Source of the DNA: Edwardsiella piscicida
Lineage (GTDB): Bacteria; Pseudomonadota; Gammaproteobacteria; Enterobacterales; Enterobacteriaceae
Direction: 5' to 3'
DNA: 64,000 bases
Assembly (NCBI RefSeq): GCF_001896205.1
Contig: NZ_MPNU01000001.1
Span: 363,050-427,049, forward strand
Positions 38,209 to 46,687 of this stretch are shown one piece after another. Under the pieces are notes generated by a model. That model ran no database searches, was not told the DNA's origin, and saw only the letters and a program-made list of their open reading frames with translations. How positions within the stretch are numbered: position 1 is the stretch's first letter; each line of letters begins with the position of its first letter. The translations under genes were made by a program, and so were the position numbers.

Positions 38209-39366
38209 TTAGTGTTTCTGATCGGCGCCGCCGGTGTCTGAGGCGTTCATTTGCAGATATTTGAGCAGGGTGCGCTCTTCCCGCTTGTCCAGGCTGGTGA
38301 AGCCGATCATGCCGTTGAGGGTGCCAATCCAGCCGTTGGCGTCAAAGTGTGCTTTCTCCGGCGCGCCGTGGCACTGGTTGCAGGTGCCGTTGTACAGCGC
38401 ATCGGCATAGGCCCAGATCGGCTTGATGTTATTGACCAGGTCGCCTTTTTGTACCCAGGCGGTGGTCTGCAGCTTGCTCCACTCTACGCCGGTGGCGGCG
38501 ACGGTGGTTTTCTCCAGCGTCTTGGCGTTCTGCTGTACCTGGTCACGGATAGAGGAGACGAAGATACGTTTGCCCGGCAGCAGGGACAGCACGCGCTGGC
38601 GGCCATTGGTCTCCGTCCAGCCTTCGATCTGCACCTGCAGCCAGTCGCCGTCGCGCTTCAGCACGGTGACTTCGGAGGCGGGCAGCAGGGAACCGGCCGG
38701 CTCTTTGTCGCCTTTGGCGGCGTAGATCGGCTTCATATCCAGGGTGTACAGGGTGTTGCCGTCATCGCTGGCCGTCTGACGTAGCTCGGCAAACTGCTTG
38801 CGGAAGCCGCTGCTCATGTCCGGCAGCTGATGCGCAATGCCCTTATGACAGTCGATGCAGGACTGATTATCCTTGGCGGCGATGGCCATCTGCTTGGCGG
38901 CCTCCGGATGCTGCTTGGCGTGATCCATCGCATCATAGTTATGACAGGAGCGGCAGGTCGCCGAGTTATTCTCTTTCATCCGCTTCCACTCCCGCTCGGC
39001 CAGCTCGGCGCGCTTGGCCTCGAACTTCTCCGGGGTGTCGATCGAATGGGCGATGAAGGTCTGGTAGATATCGTTACTGGCTTCCAGTTTACGTTTCACC
39101 ATGCCCGGCACATCGGGGGGAATGTGGCAGTCATGGCACTCGGCGCGCACGCCGGAGGCGTTTTTGAAATGTACCGACTGCTTATACTCTTGGTAGACCG
39201 GCTGCATGCTGTGGCAGCTGACGCAGAACTCGGTGCTGCTGGTCAGCTTGATGCCGACGTGCGGCAGAACGATCAGCGCCAGGCCGATGACGATGCCCAG
39301 CGCCAACAGCGCTAGTACCGACCAGCGCGCGCTGGGGCGATTCAGCCTGTTCCATAGATTTTTCAT
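38209..39366 (-). CDS. torC: Pentaheme c-type cytochrome TorC
   Basis: Membrane-anchored NapC/NirT-family cytochrome that passes electrons from menaquinol to TorA. One N-terminal membrane anchor spans about residues 14-37. Five CxxCH heme sites are visible: residues 48-52, 77-81, 138-142 and 170-174 in the N-terminal tetraheme domain and 329-333 in the C-terminal monoheme domain. At 385 residues it is close to E. coli TorC (390). In E. coli, TorC also feeds back on TorS. It is the first gene of torCAD, with TorR boxes upstream. Confidence 0.97.
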   Translation of the reverse strand: MKNLWNRLNRPSARWSVLALLALGIVIGLALIVLPHVGIKLTSSTEFCVSCHSMQPVYQEYKQSVHFKNASGVRAECHDCHIPPDVPGMVKRKLEASNDIYQTFIAHSIDTPEKFEAKRAELAEREWKRMKENNSATCRSCHNYDAMDHAKQHPEAAKQMAIAAKDNQSCIDCHKGIAHQLPDMSSGFRKQFAELRQTASDDGNTLYTLDMKPIYAAKGDKEPAGSLLPASEVTVLKRDGDWLQVQIEGWTETNGRQRVLSLLPGKRIFVSSIRDQVQQNAKTLEKTTVAATGVEWSKLQTTAWVQKGDLVNNIKPIWAYADALYNGTCNQCHGAPEKAHFDANGWIGTLNGMIGFTSLDKREERTLLKYLQMNASDTGGADQKH

Positions 39367-39421
39367 CGCAAGATCCTGTCATGATGAGGGAATTGGGGTT
39401 ATGCGCGATCTTATTGTTTAA

Positions 39422-39484
39422 ATATGAACAGGGTCACTGGTCAGCGTGAACACGATACGTCAGAATATGAACAGATATGAACAG
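39422..39484. promoter_or_regulatory. TorR-binding tor boxes in the torC/torR divergent region
   Basis: Three perfect copies of the decamer ATATGAACAG (complement CTGTTCATAT, the E. coli tor box) occur at 39422-39431, 39465-39474 and 39475-39484. The last two are directly abutted. A degenerate copy, GCGTGAACAC, lies near 39444-39453. E. coli has four boxes in the torC promoter. They sit between torC (start 39366, minus) and torR (start 39504, plus), so they can serve activation of torCAD and autoregulation of torR. Confidence 0.92.
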
Positions 39485-39503
39485 CTAACGGTGGGCCGTG
39501 GCC

Positions 39504-40193
39504 ATGACGCACCACATTGTGATTGTGGAAGATGAGCCGGTGACGCAGGCGCGTTTGCGCGACTACTTTGTCCAAGAGGGATACCAGGTCTCGGTGACCG
39601 CCAGCGGCGCTGGGCTGCGCGAGCTGATGCTGCTGCAGCCGGTCGATGTGATCCTGCTGGATATCAATCTGCCCGATGAGAACGGACTGATGCTGACGCG
39701 TGCGCTGCGCGAGCGCTCGACGGTGGGGATCATCCTGGTCACCGGCCGCTGCGATCGCATCGACCGTATCGTCGGCCTGGAGATGGGGGCGGATGATTAC
39801 GTCACTAAGCCGCTGGAGCTGCGCGAGCTGGTGGTACGGGTGAAGAACCTGCTGTGGCGCATCGATCTGGCGCGCCAGGCGCAGCCCGCGGCGGATAACT
39901 GCTATCTGTTCGCCGGCTACTGCCTGAACGTGTCGCGCCATACGCTGACGCTGGACGACGAGCCGATCCGGCTGACGCGCGCCGAGTATGAAATGCTGCT
40001 GGCCTTTGTGACCAATCCCGGCGCAATTTTAAGCCGAGAGCGGCTGCTGCGCATGCTTTCATCGCACCGGGTCGACAGCCCCGATGTGCGCACGGTGGAT
40101 GTCTTAATCCGCCGTCTGCGCGCCAAGCTGCGCCCCGATCTGTTCGTGACCCAGCACGGCGAGGGCTATTTTCTGGCGGCCGAGGTCGCCTGA
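39504..40193 (+). CDS. torR: Response regulator TorR
   Basis: OmpR-family response regulator that, when phosphorylated by TorS, activates torCAD. The receiver domain (HHIVIVEDEPVTQARL; phosphoacceptor Asp in ILLDINLPDENG; Lys in VTKPLELREL) is followed by a winged-helix domain (LTRAEYEMLLAFVTNPGAIL, TVDVLIRRLRAKL). The ATG at 39504 gives MTHHIVIV, as in E. coli; an in-frame GTG at 39498 is also possible. Length is 229 residues (E. coli 230). It lies 8 bp from the convergent torT stop. Confidence 0.97.
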   Translation: MTHHIVIVEDEPVTQARLRDYFVQEGYQVSVTASGAGLRELMLLQPVDVILLDINLPDENGLMLTRALRERSTVGIILVTGRCDRIDRIVGLEMGADDYVTKPLELRELVVRVKNLLWRIDLARQAQPAADNCYLFAGYCLNVSRHTLTLDDEPIRLTRAEYEMLLAFVTNPGAILSRERLLRMLSSHRVDSPDVRTVDVLIRRLRAKLRPDLFVTQHGEGYFLAAEVA

Positions 40194-40200
40194 CCGCGTC

Positions 40201-41235
40201 TTACTCTGCCTTCGGCGCGGGCTGATAGAGGTAGACCGGGCGAAAGCCCAGGGGAGAGAGCGAGCGGCGAACCAGCGCGCTGCTGACGTTGCGCTGGGTG
40301 AGCACCAGGATCGGCGGGCTGACGTTGTCCGGCACGTGCTCTCCCTGCAGCGTGCGCAGGGCCTGTTCGACGGCCAGCTCGCCCTGCCACACCATCTGGT
40401 CGCTGGCGGCGGCCAGAATGCGTCCGCGCTTCAGGCCGCGGTAAACCTGGTGCGAGAGATAGAATGAGACGATGGTCAGCGGCGTGGCGCGGTTACGCCC
40501 CTCGCCCATGGCGACTTCGGCGGCGATCGCGGTACCGGCCACCACATCGATATCCGGGTGGCGCTCCAGCATGTCCTGCAGCAGATTGCGCTGCACCTCG
40601 ATGTCATTGTCGCCGTAGGCGACGTCCACGATCTGCAGGCGGCTGCCGCTCAGCGCCGCCTTAAAGCCATCGCTCATCTCCCGGCTGCCGCCGGCGTCGC
40701 GCGGGCCGGGCATCAGCAGAACCTTGAGCGGGCGCTGGCCGAGGCGCTGCGCCAGATAGCGTCCCGGCTGATAGCCCATCTGGAACCACGGGACGCCGAT
40801 CCGGGTGCGGATGGCGGGATCGTGCAGGGCGTTGACGACCTCGATCAGCGGGATCCCCGCGGCCAGCGTCGCCAGCGCCGGGAAGCGGGCCGTGCTGCTG
40901 CCGATCAGTATGGCATCGGCCCCCCAGTCGCGGCACAGGGCCATCTGCTCGCGCTGGGTCGCCTGCTGACGATAGCCGCCGGCCTCGAATACTTTCAGCG
41001 TCACGCCCAGTCGGTCGGCGGCCCGGATCATTCCATCGTTGATCGAGAGCCAGTAGGCATCTTTTAGGCTGGGGTAGAGGGCGCACAGCTTCCAGCGCTT
41101 AACCGCGTGCAGCGGGGGTTGGCGCAGCTGAACGGACTGACGATCCGACGGCCAGCGCAGCAGCGGAGCATCGGCGTGCGCCGTCGCGGTGGACAGCCAA
41201 AGCAGACATAGGAACAGGGTGCGCCGTCGGGACAT
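40201..41235 (-). CDS. torT: Periplasmic TMAO sensor accessory protein TorT
   Basis: Periplasmic binding-protein-fold partner of TorS that binds trimethylamine N-oxide and sets off signalling. The 344 residues begin with a signal peptide (MSRRRTLFLCLLWLSTATAHA). The mature region resembles E. coli TorT (342) in KLCALYPSLKDAYWLSINDGM, DAILIGSSTARFPAL, VPWFQMGYQPGRYLAQRLG and VVAGTAIAAEVAMGEGRN (LacI/ribose-binding-like fold). It is divergent from torS with a 79-bp gap and convergent with torR, the E. coli torSTR layout. Confidence 0.94.
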   Translation of the reverse strand: MSRRRTLFLCLLWLSTATAHADAPLLRWPSDRQSVQLRQPPLHAVKRWKLCALYPSLKDAYWLSINDGMIRAADRLGVTLKVFEAGGYRQQATQREQMALCRDWGADAILIGSSTARFPALATLAAGIPLIEVVNALHDPAIRTRIGVPWFQMGYQPGRYLAQRLGQRPLKVLLMPGPRDAGGSREMSDGFKAALSGSRLQIVDVAYGDNDIEVQRNLLQDMLERHPDIDVVAGTAIAAEVAMGEGRNRATPLTIVSFYLSHQVYRGLKRGRILAAASDQMVWQGELAVEQALRTLQGEHVPDNVSPPILVLTQRNVSSALVRRSLSPLGFRPVYLYQPAPKAE

Positions 41236-41314
41236 AATAGCCTCGTGATGGGTAAGCCTTTATGCTAGTGCCTTATCACGGATTAACTCAACGTTTTTAC
41301 GACGCGGGAGCGCT

Positions 41315-44107
41315 ATGGGGACGCCTTCTCTGACTCGCCGGCTATGGCTGGCTTTTGCGCTGATGGCGGCGTTAACCCTGGGCAGCGTGCTGGTGGGCTG
41401 GTTTAGCCTGCACTACGTGGGCCGGGTGGAGCAGGCCAATACGCAGGCCCTGCTGCCGACCATGAACATGGCGCGCCAGCTGAGCGAGGCCGGTGCCTAT
41501 GAGCTGTTTTCGGCCCAGAGCCTGAGCAATGCGGACAGCGAACGGGAGTGGCTGGCCCAGGGGCGGATGCTGACGGCGCAGAGCCTGAAGATCAGCCGTC
41601 TGCTGGATGAGCTGCGCCGCCAGGGATTCGATATCGATACCATCGCCCAGCAGGAGACGGAGATCACCCGTTCGCTGGGAGAGCAGGGGGCGCTGGTGGG
41701 TCAGCGCCTGCAGCTGCGTATGCGTGCGCGGGCGCTCAGCGCGCAGGTGGCGGCGGCGGCAGAGCAGATTGCCGAGCTGGCCAAAGGGCAGGCCAGCAAC
41801 GCGGCGACGGCCGCCGGTGCGACCCAGGCGGGTATCTATGATCTGATTGAGCAGCGGCGGGCAGCGGCGGCGGAGCAGGCGCTGGATCGGCTGATCGATA
41901 TCGATCTGGAGTACCTGAATCAGATGAGCGAGCTACGCCTGAGCGCGCTGCGGGTCCAGCAGATGATCATGGCGCTGGAGAGCGACAGCGGCCGTCTGGC
42001 GCTGAGCGAACAGGAGGAGCGCTTGGCACAGGCGCTGCGCATCCTGCAGCGCCGCCAGCAGCGGGTTGAGGATCCGCGCATTCGCGCCCAGATAGCCCAG
42101 GCGCTGGGGCAGGTTGCGCAGTACCGTACGCTGGTCGATCTGTACCGCCAGGATAATGATATTTACGCCCGGCTACAGGCGCTGTCACAGAACAATCTGG
42201 ATCTCTTTACCCGCTTTAGCGCGGAGATAAGCCGCCAGGTGAGCGATATTGAGCTGCGCAATGCCACCGCACTAGAGCACCTGCAGCAGGCGCGTCGTCT
42301 GGGGTTGACCTGGCTGACGCTGCTGGGGGGCGCCGGGCTGCTGGCGCTGTGCCTGATCCTGTGGCGCGTGGTTTACCGCTCGCTCTCTCAGCCGCTGGCC
42401 CATCAGACGGCCGCGCTGCAGCGCCTGCTGGACGGCGACTTCGACTCCCCCTTTCCCGATCGCGCCGGGGTGCGCGAGCTGGATACTATCGGACGTCTTA
42501 TGGAGGCATTTCGCACCAGCGTACGCGCCCTGCGTCATCAGCGTCAGCATCTGGCCGATCTGGTACAGATGCGCACCGCCGAGCTGCAGGCGCTGGTGGT
42601 TGAGCACCGTCAGGCCCGCGCAGAGGCGGAGAACGCCGATCGGGCCAAGTCGGCGTTTCTGGCGGCGATGAGCCACGAGATCCGTACGCCGCTGCACGGC
42701 ATTCTGGGCACCGCCCAGCTGCTGGCAGAGCAGCCGATCTCTCCCCAGAGCCGGGGCTATGTCCAGGCGATCAACGACTCCGGTGAGTCGCTGCTGGCGG
42801 TGTTGAACGATGTGCTGGACTATTCGGCTATCGAAGCCGGCAGCAGTAGCGTGGTGCTAAACGATGAGCCGTTTTCACCGCGCCAGCTGCTGGACAGTCT
42901 GCTGCGTCTGGCGGAGGGGCGGCTGCGCGATCGTCCGCTTCGCCTGGCGCATGACTACGCTGATGCGTTACCGGCCTGGCTGCAGGGCGATCCGCGCCGG
43001 ATTCGCCAGATCGTCATGAACCTGCTGAACAACGCCCTGCGTTTTACCGAGCGCGGGGTGATTTGCGTGAGCTGCGGCTGCGATGAGACGCACTGGTGGA
43101 TAGCGGTTCAGGACAGCGGCTGCGGCATCGACCCGGCGCAGCAGGCGGCCATATTTCAGCCATTTGTGCAGCTGAGCGCCCGACGCGGCGGTACGGGGCT
43201 GGGGTTGGCCATCTGCCGCGGCCTGGCGCAGGCCATGGCGGGAAGTCTGGAGCTGAGCAGTACCCCGGGCAAGGGGAGCCGCTTTTGCCTGCGTTTACCG
43301 CTGCGTCGGGCGGCGCTGCCGCCGCCGGAGGCGCCTGCGCAGGCATGGTCGCTGGTCGGTCGCCGTCTGCTGCTGATCGAGGATAATCCGCTTAGCCAGC
43401 GTATCAGCGCAGAGATGCTGCAGAGCGCGGGCGTTCAGGTTCATATCGCCGGTAGCGCCGCGGAGGCGCAGGCCTTACTGGCGCAGGATACGGCGTTCGA
43501 TGCGGCGCTGGTGGATTTTGATCTGCCGGACAGCGACGGACCTACGCTGGCGCTCCAGATGGCAGAGGCCTACCCGCAGCTGAAGCGCATCGGTTTTAGC
43601 GCGCATGTGCTGGATGAGGCTCAGCATCGACGGATCCGTCCACTGTTTTGCGGCATGATCCAAAAGCCGGTGCCGCGGGCAGAGCTGTGTCGCTTGATTG
43701 CCCATGCGCTGGCCGACGGTGAGCACAGTACTGTGCGACCGACCCGCGTAGTGCGGCAGATCGCAGCACCGCTGGATGACGAACAGCTAGCGGAGGATGT
43801 GGCGACCTTTGGCCAGCCGCGCCTGACGGAGTGGCTGGCGCTGTTTCGTCAGCACTCGCTACCGCTGCTGGCTGAGATTGCAGCGGCCCGCGCCGCGGGA
43901 GACGCCGACCAGGTGAAGGGGCTTGCGCACCGCCTGAAGAGCAGCTGTGCTAGCCTGGGAATGCGCGGCGCAGCGGATGCCTGCCTGGCGCTGGAGCGAT
44001 CCCCGCTGACGGCGGCGGCGCTTGACGAGCCGATCCGGGAGGGACTGGCGGCGCTGGAGGCATGGCTGGCGAAAGTCTCAGAATCGGATGACGGCAAGAT
44101 AACGTGA
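41315..44107 (+). CDS. torS: Hybrid sensor histidine kinase TorS
   Basis: Tripartite inner-membrane sensor kinase that detects TMAO-loaded TorT and drives a His-Asp-His phosphorelay to TorR. Visible order: transmembrane helix 1 (about residues 12-33), a long periplasmic sensor, helix 2 (about 331-353), HAMP, histidine kinase with phospho-His H454 in [14 protein letters not shown]-binding blocks ([23 protein letters not shown]), receiver with Asp734 in [11 protein letters not shown], and an HPt domain with H872 in AHRLKSS. It is 930 residues (E. coli 914). Confidence 0.96.
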   Translation: MGTPSLTRRLWLAFALMAALTLGSVLVGWFSLHYVGRVEQANTQALLPTMNMARQLSEAGAYELFSAQSLSNADSEREWLAQGRMLTAQSLKISRLLDELRRQGFDIDTIAQQETEITRSLGEQGALVGQRLQLRMRARALSAQVAAAAEQIAELAKGQASNAATAAGATQAGIYDLIEQRRAAAAEQALDRLIDIDLEYLNQMSELRLSALRVQQMIMALESDSGRLALSEQEERLAQALRILQRRQQRVEDPRIRAQIAQALGQVAQYRTLVDLYRQDNDIYARLQALSQNNLDLFTRFSAEISRQVSDIELRNATALEHLQQARRLGLTWLTLLGGAGLLALCLILWRVVYRSLSQPLAHQTAALQRLLDGDFDSPFPDRAGVRELDTIGRLMEAFRTSVRALRHQRQHLADLVQMRTAELQALVVEHRQARAEAENADRAKSAFLAAMSHEIRTPLHGILGTAQLLAEQPISPQSRGYVQAINDSGESLLAVLNDVLDYSAIEAGSSSVVLNDEPFSPRQLLDSLLRLAEGRLRDRPLRLAHDYADALPAWLQGDPRRIRQIVMNLLNNALRFTERGVICVSCGCDETHWWIAVQDSGCGIDPAQQAAIFQPFVQLSARRGGTGLGLAICRGLAQAMAGSLELSSTPGKGSRFCLRLPLRRAALPPPEAPAQAWSLVGRRLLLIEDNPLSQRISAEMLQSAGVQVHIAGSAAEAQALLAQDTAFDAALVDFDLPDSDGPTLALQMAEAYPQLKRIGFSAHVLDEAQHRRIRPLFCGMIQKPVPRAELCRLIAHALADGEHSTVRPTRVVRQIAAPLDDEQLAEDVATFGQPRLTEWLALFRQHSLPLLAEIAAARAAGDADQVKGLAHRLKSSCASLGMRGAADACLALERSPLTAAALDEPIREGLAALEAWLAKVSESDDGKIT

Positions 44108-44133
44108 TTACCAGTATGATGAGAGGAGATATC

Positions 44134-44196
44134 ATGGTATTGGTACCCGGCGTCGAAGTGCCGTCACGGAGCGATGGCGAAGCGTCTACGGGATAA
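44134..44196 (+). CDS. Tiny ORF downstream of torS (20 aa), possible leader peptide
   Basis: An ATG at 44134 follows a good AGGAG ribosome-binding site (44124-44128) and encodes 20 residues, MVLVPGVEVPSRSDGEASTG. The TAA stop at 44194-44196 lies within the ribosome-binding site of the next small ORF (ATAAGGAG), so translation of the two could be coupled. It starts 27 bp after the torS stop. I recognise no homologue. It could be a leader peptide, or chance; the ribosome-binding site is the main support. Confidence 0.35.
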   Translation: MVLVPGVEVPSRSDGEASTG

Positions 44197-44206
44197 GGAG
44201 CAAAGG

Positions 44207-44347
44207 ATGTGGCAGTTAAAGCGGCAGGCGCCGGCGTTGCATAAAAAAACGCGGCGGATAAATCTCGGCTGGGCGATCGCCCTGCTGCTGCTGGGAGGCA
44301 GCATGGCGCTAGCCGCCGTGATCTACCTGATTATCAGCGCGCTATAG
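44207..44347 (+). CDS. Small single-pass membrane protein (46 aa) downstream of torS
   Basis: A 46-residue ORF with an ideal ribosome-binding site (AAGGAG at 44195-44200, 6 nt before ATG). The N-terminal 20 residues are basic (MWQLKRQAPALHKKTRRINL), followed by one hydrophobic helix of about 24 residues (GWAIALLLLGGSMALAAVIYL...), which predicts a membrane protein with the N-terminus inside by the positive-inside rule. It is co-directional with torS, 99 bp downstream. I do not recognise the family; its shape recalls small oxidase-associated proteins such as CydX or DUF2474, but this is not a homology claim. A 17-bp hairpin follows the stop by 3 bases. Confidence 0.6.
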   Translation: MWQLKRQAPALHKKTRRINLGWAIALLLLGGSMALAAVIYLIISAL

Positions 44348-44350
44348 CGT

Positions 44351-44396
44351 CTGTGGGTCCTTGCCCCTACCACGAGGTCGGGGCATGGGCCCACAG
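44351..44396. repeat. Long inverted repeat (17-bp stem) after the 46-aa ORF
   Basis: Arms CTGTGGGTCCTTGCCCC (44351-44367) and GGGGCATGGGCCCACAG (44380-44396) pair with one mismatch and one wobble around a 12-base loop. It starts 3 bases after the small-ORF stop, where a terminator would be, but no U-run follows on either strand. It could be a structured 3' end of the torS message. Confidence 0.6.
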
Positions 44397-44657
44397 CCGG
44401 AGACTCGCGCGATCTTCATGACGAGGCTCCCGGGGATTTTGCCTCTTCAAGGTGTTCCGTTTCACGGTCACGCTTAAGCTCGCCTTTGCCGATAGTGGGG
44501 TATCGCGCCTGGAAAACCACGCTTCAGATGTCATCTGCTGCCGTTTCGGTCTTTGCTGGGCTTTATCGTGAGGCTTATTCGGTACTGCTGGGACGTGGGA
44601 CCGGAGAAGGGTGAAGATGCTAACGACAGGGATGCCAGCAATCTCCCGATTCAAAAA
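44397..44657. other. Gene-free stretch between the torS tail and pheU
   Basis: I see no supportable gene here. The minus-strand frame that spans it runs through the tRNA and is an artefact. As the flank at the 3' end of a tRNA-Phe gene, it is a classic place for island junctions, but I see no integrase fragment or duplicated tRNA end. Confidence 0.4.
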
Positions 44658-44690
44658 GCAAAAACCCCGCCATAAGGCAGGGTTTTCAGA
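44658..44690 (-). terminator. Terminator of tRNA-Phe
   Basis: On the minus strand, AAAACCCTGCC, a TTAT loop, GGCGGGGTTTT and further Ts form a typical rho-independent terminator just after the tRNA 3' end (plus-strand arms 44661-44671 and 44676-44686). Confidence 0.9.
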
Positions 44691-44695
44691 AGAAG

Positions 44696-44771
44696 TGGTG
44701 CCCGGACTCGGAATCGAACCAAGGACACGGGGATTTTCAATCCCCTGCTCTACCGACTGAGCTATCCGGGC
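44696..44771 (-). tRNA. pheU: tRNA-Phe (GAA)
   Basis: A 76-base tRNA on the minus strand with encoded CCA. The acceptor stem GCCCGGA/TCCGGGC, D-arm AGCTCAGTCGGTAGAGC, anticodon arm GGGGATTGAAAATCCCC with GAA, and T-loop GGTTCGATTCC are all seen, and it appears identical to the E. coli tRNA-Phe. In E. coli, pheU lies beside yjdC-dsbD-cutA-dcuA-aspA; the same neighbours occur here, with yfdX placed in between, so pheU rather than pheV is the likely orthologue. Confidence 0.98.
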
Positions 44772-45330
44772 AACGGGGCGCATTAAACCGTATTGCGCCC
44801 GGCGCGTCAACGATTTTATCGGCCTGGCAGTTCATCTGGAGATAAAATCAGCGTTTCCCCCACGGCCAGGCGAGAGCCGCGGCGCCTCGTTGTCAGCGCC
44901 TTATCGGGGGCTTGGCTACGGGCGTCGTACATTGTGCTCGCCGCCGTTTTGTCAGCTTTTGTCTCTGGGGTATCTGGAATCGCTGTTTTTCAGGCTAATG
45001 GCGATATCAACGCAGACGTTGAACGCGGTGCTAGCGCCGCAGGGGTAGCTAAGCGCGCTATTCTGTTAACGCTAGAAATAAATAATATGATTTAAAACAT
45101 TAGGTTATTTATCTATGTAATGAAGATTAAATTTTGGACCCGCGCTGTACGCGGTGCAGGCCGGGGAGTGTGCGCTTTTTTTGCCGCTGAATGGCAGGGG
45201 AGGTGATGCAATTGACATGACTTGGTCGGCGTCTATAACTAAATGGGTCAGCGGGAGGAAAGTGTATAGCGCCTCCGCTGCAACGAGCGAGTTAACGATT
45301 TAACCAGTATGGGATAAACGGGCCAAGATT
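44772..45330. other. Gap between pheU and yfdX
   Basis: This 559-bp divergent gap has no supportable gene. It should carry the pheU promoter (minus strand, just right of 44771) and the yfdX promoter (plus strand). The part from about 45060 to 45140 is AT-rich. The frame at 44793-45095 has no homology, no ribosome-binding site and runs from the tRNA edge. Confidence 0.5.
45212..45239 (+). promoter_or_regulatory. Sigma70-type promoter of yfdX
   Basis: TTGACA (45212-45217), a 16-bp spacer and TATAAC (45234-45239) form a near-consensus promoter 91 bp before the yfdX start. Confidence 0.7.
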
Positions 45331-45972
45331 ATGAAACGTATTTTGACAGCAACTGCTCTTTCTCTGGCGATGTTTTCTACCTTTACCTGGGCGGCCGACG
45401 CCGCGCCGACCGCGCCAGCGAGCGCCGCTGCAGCCGCCGCCGGTTTGTCTGCCCAACAGGTGCAGGATGTGGCTAAAGTGGCTCAGCAGGGCTTTACGGC
45501 AATGCGTGATATGCAGTATGCGCGCGTTGCGCTGTTCCGCGGCTATCCGGATGTTGCGACCAAGCTGACCGATCAGTCTGCGGGTCTGCTGGCCGACGAT
45601 AGCACCGACTGGAAGTCCTTTATCAAGTCGGATAAAAAGGCGCCGCTGGCCGGTGATAACTATGTGATCATCAACGCGTCGATTGCGCTGTCTGAAGACT
45701 TTGTGGCGACGCCGGAGAAACAGAAGGCGATCGCCAAGGCGAACGAAAAGCTGAGCAAGGGCGATCGTAAGGGCGCGCTGGAAGAGCTGCGCTTAGCCGG
45801 CGTGGGGATTACCGAAACGCAGTATCTGATGCCGCTGAAGCAGACCCGTCAGGCCGTCGCTCATGCGCAGAGCCTGCTGAAGGCGGGCAAGTACTATGAG
45901 GCTAACCTGGCGCTGAAGGGCGCTGAAGAAGGGATTATTACCGACAGCGTAACGCTGGTCGACGGCAAATAA
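45331..45972 (+). CDS. yfdX: YfdX family periplasmic protein
   Basis: Exported protein of 213 residues, homologous to E. coli YfdX, which is induced by the EvgA acid and drug-resistance regulator and has been linked to stress tolerance; its exact function is not known. The signal peptide MKRILTATALSLAMFSTFTWA is followed by an Ala/Pro-rich stretch and a helical domain with MRDMQYARVALF, LLADDSTDWKSF, YVIINASIALSEDFVATPEKQKAI and ALEELRLAGVGITETQYLMPLKQTR-type blocks. In E. coli it lies in yfdXWUVE; here it stands alone, with its own promoter and terminator. Confidence 0.92.
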   Translation: MKRILTATALSLAMFSTFTWAADAAPTAPASAAAAAAGLSAQQVQDVAKVAQQGFTAMRDMQYARVALFRGYPDVATKLTDQSAGLLADDSTDWKSFIKSDKKAPLAGDNYVIINASIALSEDFVATPEKQKAIAKANEKLSKGDRKGALEELRLAGVGITETQYLMPLKQTRQAVAHAQSLLKAGKYYEANLALKGAEEGIITDSVTLVDGK

Positions 45973-46003
45973 TCGCCCGCGGTTTCCGTAGTGTGTTGTG
46001 TAT

Positions 46004-46030
46004 GCCACCTCCTAGAGAGGTGGCTTTTTT
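46004..46030 (+). terminator. Rho-independent terminator after yfdX
   Basis: GCCACCTC (46004-46011) and GAGGTGGC (46017-46024) form an 8-bp stem with a CTAGA loop, followed by six Ts. It closes the single-gene yfdX unit. Confidence 0.93.
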
Positions 46031-46079
46031 GTGTCGTGAACCCCCGACGGTGCCGGGGGATATTTGTATTTTACGCGGC

Positions 46080-46655
46080 TTAGCTCAGGGCGTCATGCCG
46101 TCGGCAGTGGGCGATGTGCAGGATGTCCTGCGCCAGATGCAGTGCGATATCGACATCCTCACGTCGGCGGCTGACCAGCAGCCGGTTCAGACATCCCTCC
46201 TGCACCAGCTCCATCTGGTGTGCGACCAGTGAGGCATCGCCAATCTCACTCTCCTGCAGCAGGTGCAGCGTAAAATCAAACGACGCCTGCTTTTGCCGAG
46301 ACGCCAGCTGATGGATCGGGTGGTCGGCGGCGGGGTACTGGATGCAGGCCGAAATAAACAGACAGCCGGGGAAACGCCCCTGCTCGACATGCTCTGCCAG
46401 CACCGGATAGCGGGCCAGGATTTTGTCATCGTGGCTCAGGGTGTCATTTAGCAGGAGCTGTCGGCGCCAGGTATCGATCTGCTGGCCGTGAAAACGCAGA
46501 CAGTCGTACAGCAGGGCCTCGCTGTCTGGCCAGTAGCGGCGCGCCTGATCGAGGGGCAGCGTTTCGCTATCGATCAGGGCGGGCAGCGTGGCGCCGGCCA
46601 GACCATGTTGCTCCAGGCGCCGCAGCGCCTGCGTCAGGATGTGCTCCCGTTGCAT
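46080..46655 (-). CDS. yjdC: TetR-family regulator YjdC
   Basis: TetR/AcrR-type transcriptional regulator of 191 residues, the E. coli YjdC length. The N-terminal helix-turn-helix (residues about 5-50, ALRRLEQHGLAGATLPALI...RRYWPDSEALLYDCLRFHG) precedes an all-helical ligand domain with RYPVLAEHVEQGRFPGCLFISAC and HQMELVQEGCLNRLLVSRR. The ligand and targets are not known. It lies 32 bp downstream of dsbD, in the cutA-dsbD-yjdC run seen in E. coli. Confidence 0.92.
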   Translation of the reverse strand: MQREHILTQALRRLEQHGLAGATLPALIDSETLPLDQARRYWPDSEALLYDCLRFHGQQIDTWRRQLLLNDTLSHDDKILARYPVLAEHVEQGRFPGCLFISACIQYPAADHPIHQLASRQKQASFDFTLHLLQESEIGDASLVAHQMELVQEGCLNRLLVSRRREDVDIALHLAQDILHIAHCRRHDALS

Positions 46656-46687
46656 TCGGTTCTCCTCATGATGAAGGGCGTCGCCCG

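Noticed and set aside
44367..44810. 147-residue minus-strand frame across the tRNA-Phe gene
   Set aside because: It includes a translated tRNA (RIAQSVEQGIENPR...), a well-known annotation artefact.
44793..45095. 100-residue plus-strand frame between pheU and yfdX
   Set aside because: It starts at the tRNA edge with no ribosome-binding site and has no homology; the hydrophobic patch is probably chance.
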